Shown piece after piece: positions 1 through 6,926 of a stretch of 42,928 nucleotides of DNA (positions are counted from its first letter, which is position 1; each line of letters starts with the position of its first letter). The notes beneath the pieces are model-generated. The model was not told where the DNA came from. It did no database searches and saw nothing but the letters and a program-made list of their open reading frames with translations. The DNA is from a virus. The DNA is taken from IMG/VR virus record IMGVR_UViG_3300034118_000669, positions 1-42,928 of that record; one strand, given 5' to 3'. The position numbers and the translations under genes are program-made.

Positions 1-1
1 G

Positions 2-94
2 ACGAGGCTGGCCGCAGAGGTCGCATCATGCAACGAGATTGAGCGGCGGCTTGTTGTTGTTCCGCTCTACGCGAAAGCACGGGCGAGCAAGTAG
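2..94 (+). CDS. C-terminal end of an upstream gene (partial)
   Basis: An open frame runs in from the left edge and stops at TAG 92-94, reading about 30 residues that end in LYAKARASK. The segment mixes charged and hydrophobic residues and could be the end of a coiled or helical protein, but it is too short to assign. A competing frame starting at base 1 is open only to TGA 40-42. The frame choice rests on length alone, so this is tentative. No function is proposed. Confidence 0.3.
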   Translation, partial: TRLAAEVASCNEIERRLVVVPLYAKARASK

Positions 95-128
95 CCACAG
101 AACGCCAGCGATCAGCGGCATCGAACAC

Positions 129-134
129 AGGAGG
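129..134 (+). promoter_or_regulatory. Ribosome-binding site for the 143 gene
   Basis: A perfect AGGAGG lies 8 nt before ATG 143. This strong site is the main support for the 32-codon gene that follows. Confidence 0.6.
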
Positions 135-142
135 CTGCGGAC

Positions 143-241
143 ATGAGCGACCACCCAGACGTTCGCCCCTGGTTCCACGAGGACGCGGAGCCCGGCCCGT
201 ACGCGGACGACCCGGAGGACGGCTACCCGTACGACGAATGA
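143..241 (+). CDS. Very small acidic protein (32 aa)
   Basis: A 32-residue open frame starts at ATG 143 behind a perfect AGGAGG and stops at TGA 239-241. The protein is strongly acidic and rich in Asp, Pro, Gly and Tyr, and ends YPYDE. It has no membrane segment or recognisable motif. Its stop overlaps the start of the next gene in an ATGA arrangement, as at many junctions in this window, which supports translation. Function unknown. A short acidic phage protein may act by protein contact, but nothing here shows that. Confidence 0.55.
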   Translation: MSDHPDVRPWFHEDAEPGPYADDPEDGYPYDE

Positions 242-381
242 GCGGCTGGCTGATAGCACTCACCGGTCTGATCTACGCCTACGTCTCCGCCGAGCAGTTC
301 TGGCGTGGGAATACGGGCATGGGGATCGCGTATTTGGGGTACGCTTTTTCCAACGTCGGCCTGTACTTGGCGACGAGGTAG
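238..381 (+). CDS. Small two-helix membrane protein (47 aa)
   Basis: The frame starts at ATG 238, overlapping the preceding TGA, and stops at TAG 379-381. The 47 residues form two hydrophobic stretches, about residues 3-17 and 27-45, separated by a short polar turn EQFWRGN. This gives a likely hairpin membrane protein. It recalls small membrane proteins found beside phage structural genes, but I cannot name a family. A holin-like role is conceivable, though nothing specific supports it. The ATGA coupling to the upstream mini-gene supports expression. Confidence 0.6.
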   Translation: MSGWLIALTGLIYAYVSAEQFWRGNTGMGIAYLGYAFSNVGLYLATR

Positions 382-409
382 GCGGCCATAAATCCCGTGA
401 GGGATTTCT
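382..409 (+). promoter_or_regulatory. CATAAATC element with hairpin before the 410 gene
   Basis: The 28-bp gap carries GGCGGC followed by CATAAATC (387-394). A perfect 7-bp inverted repeat AAATCCC (390-396) / GGGATTT (401-407), with loop GTGA, ends 2 nt before ATG 410. The purine-rich ribosome-binding stretch GTGAGGGA falls in the loop and the 3' arm. The same layout recurs at 22258-22286 and 41461-41513. Candidate phage promoter or translational control element; function inferred only from recurrence. Confidence 0.55.
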
Positions 410-1438
410 ATGGCAACACCTGCTGCACTTGCTGCTGCCCGGCTCGGTCGCGCGAACAAAGTCGCGGAGTTGGCGGAGGAGGCTCGTCGGCTCAATCCTC
501 CCGACACCTTAGCCGACGCGCGTGGCCGGATTGCGGAGAGTGCCGAGCCGGGAGGTGTCGCCGCCTCCAATCCAGAGCCAGTTCCGGTGACGTTTCGGCA
601 GGCCGTGTCTCGCTGGTACGAGGCCGTGCCCGGCGGCTTTGATGCGGCGGTGGAGAACTCGCAGCGCGCGCTCCGGGAGCATGGCGCCGTCTATCCGCAC
701 TCTAACTCGCCGGCATACGGGAACTGGTCGCCGGAGGACGTGGACAAGCCAACTCCCGTGCGCGTCAACTGGAAACTGGGCCCGTTTGATGCTCGCGGAA
801 CATACGGAGGCGCCAGCCGTGAGGTGCAACTCAATCCCGCGTTTTTGGATGCCGCGCCAAAGGGCATCAACCCGGTGGTCGAGCATGAGTTGACGCACGC
901 CCTTTTGGACAAAGGCCGGTCGCCCGGCCTGCTTGGGTCGGAGGAATGGCGTAACGCCTCTCAGCGATTCGATGACACGGCATACGGCAGTGCCACGCTG
1001 GCGCAGAACCCACAGTTGGCGGCCCAGTACAGCGCCGGAGGGCCGGACGCCTTTCTTGCAGAGAAAAGGCTGCGTCCGCTTGTCGAAAACGAAAACTACC
1101 TCATGCAACGCGCAGAACTGGATCCGCGCATTGCGGAGGTGCGCCGTCGCTATGCCTTCTACACCGGAAAGGACGTTCTGACGCCAGAAGATGCCGCCGG
1201 CGCGTGGGAGTGGTGGCGGGCCAACCGAGAGTGGCTTGAAGACCTTTCGACGCCGACCGACTTGCCGTCAATGATGCGAAGTCATTTTGACACCTACGAC
1301 GCGCTGCCCGCTTCTTCCAAGCAAATCATGTTCAAGCGGATGACGCAGATTCCGGCCGTCCTCGCCCCGCTCGCCATCGGCGCAGGTGCCCAGCAGCAGC
1401 AGCCCGGCGTCCTTTCTGGCCTGACGGAGACCCGCTGA
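410..1438 (+). CDS. Virion-associated HEXXH zinc metallopeptidase
   Basis: This 342-aa protein starts at ATG 410. Its clearest feature is HELTH at residues 159-163 within a hydrophobic context, the zinc-binding and catalytic motif of gluzincin/metzincin-type peptidases. A possible third ligand is Glu236 in RAELD. The first 60 residues are Ala/Arg-rich and likely helical or disordered, and the C-terminus ends in a short hydrophobic stretch (about 353-365 bases from the end excluded by the Gln run QQQQ) and a polar tail. It lies two genes before the scaffold and capsid genes. It may therefore process head proteins, or travel in the particle and cut host envelope during entry. Peptidase fold: well supported. 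Exact role: inference. Confidence 0.7.
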   Translation: MATPAALAAARLGRANKVAELAEEARRLNPPDTLADARGRIAESAEPGGVAASNPEPVPVTFRQAVSRWYEAVPGGFDAAVENSQRALREHGAVYPHSNSPAYGNWSPEDVDKPTPVRVNWKLGPFDARGTYGGASREVQLNPAFLDAAPKGINPVVEHELTHALLDKGRSPGLLGSEEWRNASQRFDDTAYGSATLAQNPQLAAQYSAGGPDAFLAEKRLRPLVENENYLMQRAELDPRIAEVRRRYAFYTGKDVLTPEDAAGAWEWWRANREWLEDLSTPTDLPSMMRSHFDTYDALPASSKQIMFKRMTQIPAVLAPLAIGAGAQQQQPGVLSGLTETR

Positions 1439-1439
1439 C

Positions 1440-2840
1440 ATGGCTGGACTGAACGAAGCAGGCATCGACGCGATCTTCGCGTCACGCCCCAAGCAGAGTC
1501 CTGCCGCCCGGCCGGGTGCGTTGGGGTTTGAGCGTGCGGATGCCATTCGCGGGGAGATTTACCGCCGGCACAAAATCTCCCCTGACACGCCGCTCGCCGA
1601 AGCGATGAAGCAGATCGAGCAGCGGTCGCAGATGCGGTCTGCTCTTGGCGTGGACGGCGGTCAGCAGTCGGCATGGGCGAATCCGGAGGAGCGGGCGAGG
1701 GCCAGGGAGGAGTACGCCCGGCAGGGCAAGACTCCGGCGGAGGTCAGCAAGCGGTGGGAAGAGTCCACGCACCTGCTCGACCCACGCACCCACCAGTACA
1801 TGCAGAACTTCGGACGTGACCTGGACTTTTTGGGAAGCGAGCAGCAGCAGGAAGAGGCCGCGTCACGGCTCAAGACGCCCCGCCGCATGCTCGACGCCAA
1901 CGCGATCCGGCACTACGAGGGCAGCGACGGCGAGCGTCTGTCTGGAGCCGGAGGCATCAGCCCGTTCGCCATGCCGCGCGGCTACCAGCGGTTCGATACG
2001 GTGTCGCAGGCTGCATTGGACAACATGTCCAACCCTGACGTTCCGGTTGGCAACTACATGCAGGCATCCGAGACGGTGCCGAATTACTTACGCATGCAGG
2101 GCAGCGGCGAGTCTGACACGTCTTCCGAGTCGTGGCGGCGTGCGCAATCTGCAAGGCTGGCGAACAACCGCTACCGGCTGACATCGCCGCACGCGATCTT
2201 GGATTTGCCGGAAGGCGCCAGCGGCAATGACATCTCCCAAAGGATTGCGAAATTGCAGGCTGAGGTAGGCTCCGCAGGGGTGCCATTTGCGGACGAGCGG
2301 TGGCAACGCACGACTGGAGTGACGCCTCCAGGGTGGCTCTCCGACACCGGAGACTTCGCGATCAGCATGATCGACCCGACCGTCGTCATTCCTGCCGCAA
2401 AGGGAGTTGGAGCACTGACCAACGCCGCAAGGGCTGGGCTGATGGCCTCCAAGATTGCGGGCACGGGATGGGCCGCTCCAGCCATCCGCAGTGCCGTTGG
2501 CCCGACTGCCGCGAACTTTGGGTGGGACATGGCCTCCGAGCAGGCGATGGGCTCCGGCATCCAGGGGTCGCTTGGCGGAATACCAGGACGCTCTGATGGG
2601 CAGTTCTGGATGGGCGGTGGAAAGCCCGGAGTGGACTTCGCCTACAAAACCGACGCGGAGGTCGAGCAGGCCCGACGTGCAGGCGACCAACTCCATGCCC
2701 GGCTCAAGGATGATGACGGAGTATCGAGAGCGGACAGCGAGGCATACAACCGGCTTGTCGCTACGGGCGTCCTCCCACAGCCCGGCAGTGACCTCCACCC
2801 GCGTCCGCAGTGGAGGATGAACTCGTCCAGCAAGCAGTAG
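1440..2840 (+). CDS. Unknown virion-associated protein (466 aa)
   Basis: ATG 1440 follows the previous stop by one base. The 466-aa product is rich in charged and Gln residues in its first 300 positions. It then has an Ala/Gly-rich hydrophobic patch at about 300-370 around SMIDPTVVIPAAKG, and ends in a polar, Ser-rich tail. The hydrophobic patch after an aspartate-proline recalls segments of the large internal protein at 30147 (TDPLSML), so a minor or internal virion protein is plausible. It sits between the metallopeptidase and the scaffold. I recognise no catalytic motif and no named family. Confidence 0.6.
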   Translation: MAGLNEAGIDAIFASRPKQSPAARPGALGFERADAIRGEIYRRHKISPDTPLAEAMKQIEQRSQMRSALGVDGGQQSAWANPEERARAREEYARQGKTPAEVSKRWEESTHLLDPRTHQYMQNFGRDLDFLGSEQQQEEAASRLKTPRRMLDANAIRHYEGSDGERLSGAGGISPFAMPRGYQRFDTVSQAALDNMSNPDVPVGNYMQASETVPNYLRMQGSGESDTSSESWRRAQSARLANNRYRLTSPHAILDLPEGASGNDISQRIAKLQAEVGSAGVPFADERWQRTTGVTPPGWLSDTGDFAISMIDPTVVIPAAKGVGALTNAARAGLMASKIAGTGWAAPAIRSAVGPTAANFGWDMASEQAMGSGIQGSLGGIPGRSDGQFWMGGGKPGVDFAYKTDAEVEQARRAGDQLHARLKDDDGVSRADSEAYNRLVATGVLPQPGSDLHPRPQWRMNSSSKQ

Positions 2841-2847
2841 GGCCACC

Positions 2848-3960
2848 ATGTCAGACGAAGCAGCAGTCATCGACGAATCCGTAGACACCACGCCCGACAC
2901 CTCGACTGAAAGCACCTCCAGTGCCCCTTCGACGCCGGAAACTGCACCTGCGGCGGCTGCTTCGCCGGCTCCACAGCAGTCGGTCTGGGACGCCTTCAAG
3001 AATCTCGATGAGTTCAAGGGGCAGGACGACCTGGCGATTGCTCGTCGCCTCTATGCCTCCATGGAGCGGGAGAAAGCCGCAACTCAAGCCCTCCAGCAGT
3101 ACCAGCAGTACATCCCATACGCCCAGCAGTACCTCCAGAACCGAGAGCCCTTTGAGCGATGGCTCTCCTCCCAGCGAGAGCAACCCGCCCCCCAGCAGCC
3201 TGTCCAGAAGACCACTGCCGCAGAGGCGGTGAAGAAGTGGTGGAGCCCGCCGGAGGTCCGCGAGTCGTACAAGCAGTACCTCGTGAAAGACGAGAACGGG
3301 CGGGAGGTCATCTCGGCCGACGCTCCGCTCGACGCCAAGCACGCCCTGTACGAGTACCAGAAGTACAAGGCCGACTTCGCCCAGAAGTTCCTCACCAACC
3401 CGGAGGAAGCGCTGGGGCCGATGATCCAGGAGATCGCCCAGCGGCAGGCCCAGCAGATCGTGGAGAGCCAGTTCCAGGAGGTGCAGCAGCACCAGTACGT
3501 CTCTGGGCTGGAGAAGGAGAACGCGGACTGGCTGTACGAGGCGGACGGCAAGACGCCGACGGCAGAGGGCTTGGCGGCCCAGACGTACATCGAGGAAGCC
3601 TCTCGCATGGGCATCCAGAACGCAGAGGCGCGGTGGGAATACGCTACGAAAATGATCGAGCGTGACCTGCTTGATCGGCTGCGTGGCATGCAGGCGCAGG
3701 GCGCACAGCGAAGTGCGTTTGAGGCTGCTTTACCGCAGCACATCGCACCAGCGGCTGCGGCTGCAATGCCCGCCGCTGCTGCATCTGCGCCGGTTGCCGA
3801 TGCCGCAACTCAGGCCCAGAAGGACATAGATTTTCTTAGAAGGGAAGCGTCTCGCAATCCGAGTAGGGCTGCGGGGTCAAGCGACCCGAGAACCCCGCAA
3901 TCACCTCTGACCTTTGAACAGCGTCTCGCTCGCCAACTGGCACGAGACGGCATCAACTGA
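2848..3960 (+). CDS. Scaffolding-like protein
   Basis: This 370-aa protein starts at ATG 2848 and ends 13 bp before the capsid gene. Residues 1-45 are acidic and rich in Ser, Thr, Pro and Ala. The middle is Gln- and Glu-rich with strong helical and coiled-coil character (LQQYQQY, IQEIAQRQAQQ), followed by an Ala run near 300 and a basic C-terminus (FEQRLARQLARDGIN). Acidic, helical proteins encoded just before the major capsid protein are classically scaffolds, which line the procapsid and bind the shell through a basic C-terminal helix. Sequence identity is not recognisable, so the call rests on composition and position. There is no protease motif. Confidence 0.65.
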   Translation: MSDEAAVIDESVDTTPDTSTESTSSAPSTPETAPAAAASPAPQQSVWDAFKNLDEFKGQDDLAIARRLYASMEREKAATQALQQYQQYIPYAQQYLQNREPFERWLSSQREQPAPQQPVQKTTAAEAVKKWWSPPEVRESYKQYLVKDENGREVISADAPLDAKHALYEYQKYKADFAQKFLTNPEEALGPMIQEIAQRQAQQIVESQFQEVQQHQYVSGLEKENADWLYEADGKTPTAEGLAAQTYIEEASRMGIQNAEARWEYATKMIERDLLDRLRGMQAQGAQRSAFEAALPQHIAPAAAAAMPAAAASAPVADAATQAQKDIDFLRREASRNPSRAAGSSDPRTPQSPLTFEQRLARQLARDGIN

Positions 3961-3973
3961 AAGGTAAAGCGAC

Positions 3974-5092
3974 ATGGCGTCGAGCGTTGACTGGGCTCGT
4001 TCGATTGGCACGACTCTGACCCTTCACTTGAAGGAAGAGGAGCAGACGACCTTCCGCAAGTTCAAGGTCTTCGCTGCCCTCCAGGCGAACGGCAACGTCG
4101 CCATGAATCAGGGAGGTCGTGGATTCGACTGGCAGGTGCGTTACCGCAACATCCCCGTGTCCACGTACACGGGCGAGTCGCCGCGAGTCTTCGCACGCCA
4201 CGCGCTCTGGCAGAGAGCCAACCTCCCGTATCGGGGCTACTCGGTCACCGATCAGATCAGCAAGCGGGAGATGCTTGAGAATCGCGGTCAGGCCCAGTTG
4301 ATCGACGTGGCCGGCAAGATGACGAACCGGCTCACGGAGTCGATGCAGGAACATCTCGCGAAGGAGGTGTTCATCGACGGTTACGCCAGCGGCAACGAGA
4401 ATCGGTGGCATGGGCTTGAGTCCATGTTCGCCGTGAACGGGACGGTCAACGTCGCCACCGGTGCCCAGCGTGCCGCGAACGCCGCTGACCCCTTCGGCTT
4501 CCCGAACGACGAGTACGCCGGGCTGAAGACCGGTCTGGGTCAGTACGCTGGCTCGCAGTTGGCGACCGGTTCGTGGCCCCGAGTTCCGGCCGATCCGGAG
4601 TACGACTTCTGGTCGCCCCTCGTGTGCAACTACACGAGCACGGCCTTCGGCGGTGCGACGGCGACCTGGAAGGATCAGTGCATCGAGGCGATCCGCGAGT
4701 CGGTCAACCACGCGAAGCGGAACGACACTCGCGAGAACCAGATCGACATGATCCTCCTGGATCGGTCGATGTACATCCAGTTCCTCAACCGGCTGGACAG
4801 CCGCGAGCGGGCCATCGTTTCGAAGACCAACGGTCTGAAGTCCTACGGCTTCGGGGATGTCGTGGAAATCGACGGCATCGAAACCGCGTCGGACTACGCC
4901 GTGCCGCCGGGCGTGGGCTATGCCCTCTCCATCGGCAACATGGAGATGAAGGTGATGACCGGCAACCTGCTGGAAGCGGAGGGACCGTTCTACAACGAGG
5001 AACTATCCGCGTACCGGTACGCCGTGTCGGTCCTCGCCAACATCAAGATGAAGTCGCCCCGCAACTTTGTGAAGTTCGCGGCCCTCGCCTGA
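3974..5092 (+). CDS. Major capsid protein
   Basis: ATG 3974 follows AAAGGTAAAGCGAC. The 372-aa product has the length and texture of an HK97-fold major capsid protein. It has a short N-terminal region, a central part with MTNRLTESMQEHLAKEVFIDG resembling the spine helix, and a conserved-looking late region (DMILLDRSMYIQFLNRL, then KSYGFGDVVEIDGI) of the kind seen in many phage capsid proteins of this length. It lies between the scaffold and a decoration-like protein and is followed by a strong hairpin terminator one gene later, as expected for the most highly expressed structural genes. There is no N-terminal protease-delta domain, so the separate upstream scaffold would guide assembly. Confidence 0.85.
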   Translation: MASSVDWARSIGTTLTLHLKEEEQTTFRKFKVFAALQANGNVAMNQGGRGFDWQVRYRNIPVSTYTGESPRVFARHALWQRANLPYRGYSVTDQISKREMLENRGQAQLIDVAGKMTNRLTESMQEHLAKEVFIDGYASGNENRWHGLESMFAVNGTVNVATGAQRAANAADPFGFPNDEYAGLKTGLGQYAGSQLATGSWPRVPADPEYDFWSPLVCNYTSTAFGGATATWKDQCIEAIRESVNHAKRNDTRENQIDMILLDRSMYIQFLNRLDSRERAIVSKTNGLKSYGFGDVVEIDGIETASDYAVPPGVGYALSIGNMEMKVMTGNLLEAEGPFYNEELSAYRYAVSVLANIKMKSPRNFVKFAALA

Positions 5093-5128
5093 CCCTCAAC
5101 AGCCACCAGAGAAGGAGAGTCCTCGCAG

Positions 5129-5665
5129 ATGAGTACGCTGACTGCTGATCCCGGATTCGCTCGCGGCCAGACGCTTGGCGTCACCGTGACGATGTACGAG
5201 GCCGAGAACGGCGACGGGTCCAATGTCGTGGGCACTCGCAAGGTGTTCCGCGACGAAGACCCGAAGACCGGCGCTCTCAAGAGCAACCGGACGGTCGAGT
5301 GCATCGCCGTGAAGAACACGAGCGGCAGCGCTCTGCTTCCGGGTGCGGTCGCCAAGTTCAAGGACGCCGCCATCCTGTCCGAAGTGGACGGGCTTGCGGT
5401 CGCCGCCACGACCCTCATGGGCGTCGTGGACGAGTACCTCCCGGCCGCTGGCGTGCCGAACAACGAGGTGTTCTGGCTGGTTGTGCGTGGCCCCTCGACG
5501 GTGACGAAGACGGCGACCAGCGTGTCGGCCGGTGCCTCCTACGGCCCGTCCGCCACCGCCGGCTCGGCTGCGGCCCAGGGCGCCAACGCCCAACTGGGCT
5601 TCGCCATCGAGACGAGTGCCACGACCTCCGGCCGGATTCTGGTCCGGACGAACGCTGGCTTCTGA
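5129..5665 (+). CDS. Head decoration or stabilisation protein candidate
   Basis: ATG 5129 is preceded by GAAGGAGAG. The 178-aa protein is rich in Val, Thr, Ala and Gly and looks mostly beta-stranded. The middle reads VDEYLPAAGVPNNEVFWLVVRGPS, a pattern like capsid-associated DUF2190-type and decoration proteins. It lies directly behind the capsid gene and before a terminator, so it is probably made in similar amount and binds the outer shell. The alternative is a minor head-completion protein. Family membership is suggested by position and composition, not proven. Confidence 0.6.
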   Translation: MSTLTADPGFARGQTLGVTVTMYEAENGDGSNVVGTRKVFRDEDPKTGALKSNRTVECIAVKNTSGSALLPGAVAKFKDAAILSEVDGLAVAATTLMGVVDEYLPAAGVPNNEVFWLVVRGPSTVTKTATSVSAGASYGPSATAGSAAAQGANAQLGFAIETSATTSGRILVRTNAGF

Positions 5666-5694
5666 GTCGGGTCATCAACACGTCGCGACGTTTT

Positions 5695-5739
5695 GGGGCC
5701 GCAGGAGGGGAGGGACGCCCACCTGCGGCCCCTACTCTT
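5695..5739 (+). terminator. Hairpin terminator after the capsid genes
   Basis: A perfect 11-bp GC-rich inverted repeat, GGGGCCGCAGG (5695-5705) and CCTGCGGCCCC (5722-5732), encloses a 16-nt loop and is followed by TACTCTTT. This is a rho-independent type terminator or attenuator in the 93-bp gap after the two capsid genes. It would reduce read-through into the packaging genes. The T stretch is short, so termination may be partial. Confidence 0.75.
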
Positions 5740-5758
5740 TGCATAGGGAGTATCGACA

Positions 5759-5968
5759 GTGCCGCTTCCCAACGAACCTAGTCCGATGAGTCAGTTCGAT
5801 CAGCCTGACCGGCAGGCGATCATGGCCCAGTTGCACACGGCGGGGCTGCTGGACTTCCCGGAGTTGGAGGACTTCAAGGCCAAGCGGGAGGTGGGTGCCG
5901 GTCGCGTTCCGGCCCCGAAGGACGGCATGGCCCCGATGATCTCGTCGGTTCCGCAGGCTGACAGGTGA
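5759..5968 (+). CDS. Small unknown protein (69 aa)
   Basis: GTG 5759 is chosen because AGGGAG (5745-5750) sits 8 nt upstream; the first in-frame ATG lies nine codons later and lacks such a site. The 69-aa product is polar and Pro-rich, with one helix-prone stretch RQAIMAQLHTAGLLDFPELEDF. It ends 3 bp before the next gene and lies in the head/packaging module. No family or function recognised. It could be a small head-completion accessory. Confidence 0.6.
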   Translation: MPLPNEPSPMSQFDQPDRQAIMAQLHTAGLLDFPELEDFKAKREVGAGRVPAPKDGMAPMISSVPQADR

Positions 5969-5971
5969 CGC

Positions 5972-6247
5972 ATGGATGAGCATGGTGACCGGGTGCGGAA
6001 ACTGAAGTCGGCCGCGTGGACTCGCAAGGAGGGGCAAGACCCAGAAGGCGGGCTGAACGCCGCCGGGCGTGCCGCCTACAACCGCGAGAACGACGCCAAC
6101 CTCAAGCCGCCGCAGCCGGAGGGTGGCCCTCGCCGTGATTCCTTCTGCGCCAGGATGGAAGGCATGAAGGAGAAGTTGACCAGCAAGGAGACGGCCAACG
6201 ATCCGGACAGCCGGATCAACAAGTCGCTCCGCAAGTGGAACTGTTGA
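5972..6247 (+). CDS. DUF6321-type conserved phage protein
   Basis: This 91-aa protein starts at ATG 5972. It carries the run WTRKEGQDPEGGLNAAGR, then FCARMEGMKEKLT, and ends INKSLRKWNC. I recognise these blocks from a small protein conserved in many marine and freshwater phages (named, as I recall, DUF6321). It is basic and rich in Arg, Lys and Asn, with two cysteines. Its biochemical role is not established to my knowledge. Here it sits between the capsid and terminase genes, which suggests head assembly or packaging, but that is inference from position. Confidence 0.75.
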   Translation: MDEHGDRVRKLKSAAWTRKEGQDPEGGLNAAGRAAYNRENDANLKPPQPEGGPRRDSFCARMEGMKEKLTSKETANDPDSRINKSLRKWNC

Positions 6248-6248
6248 C

Positions 6249-6926
6249 GTGAACGACAAGACCTGCACCGACTGCGGCCAGTCCTTTCCACTTTCCCGAA
6301 ACCACTACCGCGTCAAGAAGGACGGGTCGTGGGACGCGCGCTGCGTCATGTGCCGGGCGAAGGTGAATCGCGGGAAGAAGTTGAAGCAGAAGCAGCGGGA
6401 CATGAAGGCCATCGAGGATGGTGCCCTCGACGCCTTCACGAAGGCGGCTGGCAGGGGAGGAGAGAACATCCCGCACTCCAGCGAACTCCTGGAGCGGCTG
6501 ATGGAGTATTTCGGCGGCTCCAACGGGTTCGCCGCCATGATGGTCAAGCAGTATTTCGACGCCCCTCCCGGCGGATCGCACCGCACCAAGTTGCTGGAGG
6601 GCATCGTCCGCCTTGTCACGAAGAACACCGAACTGGGCGGGGCCAAGAAGCCGCTGACTCAGTGGTCCGACGAGGAGTTGGAGGACGAGTTGGATCAGCG
6701 TCTCGGCCGCATTGCCATGAGCATTAGTGGAGGGTTCCTCAATGTCGAAGTCACGCCGCAAACCCCCGCAGATTTCGCCGCTGCCGTCCGTCAAGCGATT
6801 GGGGTCGTTCCAGCAGAGCGAACTCAAGGAGATGCAGGCGGAGTTGGCGAGCCGCCGGATCGAGGCGTTGCGGCTCTACAGGCCGACACCCAAGCAGGAG
6901 GAAATCCACCAGTCCCGGTCGAGTGA
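6249..6926 (+). CDS. Zinc-ribbon protein, candidate small terminase subunit
   Basis: GTG 6249 follows the previous TGA directly; no ATG fits. The 225-aa frame opens with a Cys4 zinc-binding motif: Cys6-x2-Cys9 and, after an HYRVKKDGSW loop, Cys32-x2-Cys35. A Lys/Arg-rich helix follows, then a helical region to about residue 165. The position immediately before the large terminase suggests the DNA-recognising small subunit, with the zinc ribbon as a DNA-binding module. The last 61 codons (from 6742) overlap the terminase gene in another frame and have a Gly/Pro/Ala-rich composition that may be only a frame shadow. Role is inferred from position. Confidence 0.55.
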   Translation: MNDKTCTDCGQSFPLSRNHYRVKKDGSWDARCVMCRAKVNRGKKLKQKQRDMKAIEDGALDAFTKAAGRGGENIPHSSELLERLMEYFGGSNGFAAMMVKQYFDAPPGGSHRTKLLEGIVRLVTKNTELGGAKKPLTQWSDEELEDELDQRLGRIAMSISGGFLNVEVTPQTPADFAAAVRQAIGVVPAERTQGDAGGVGEPPDRGVAALQADTQAGGNPPVPVE

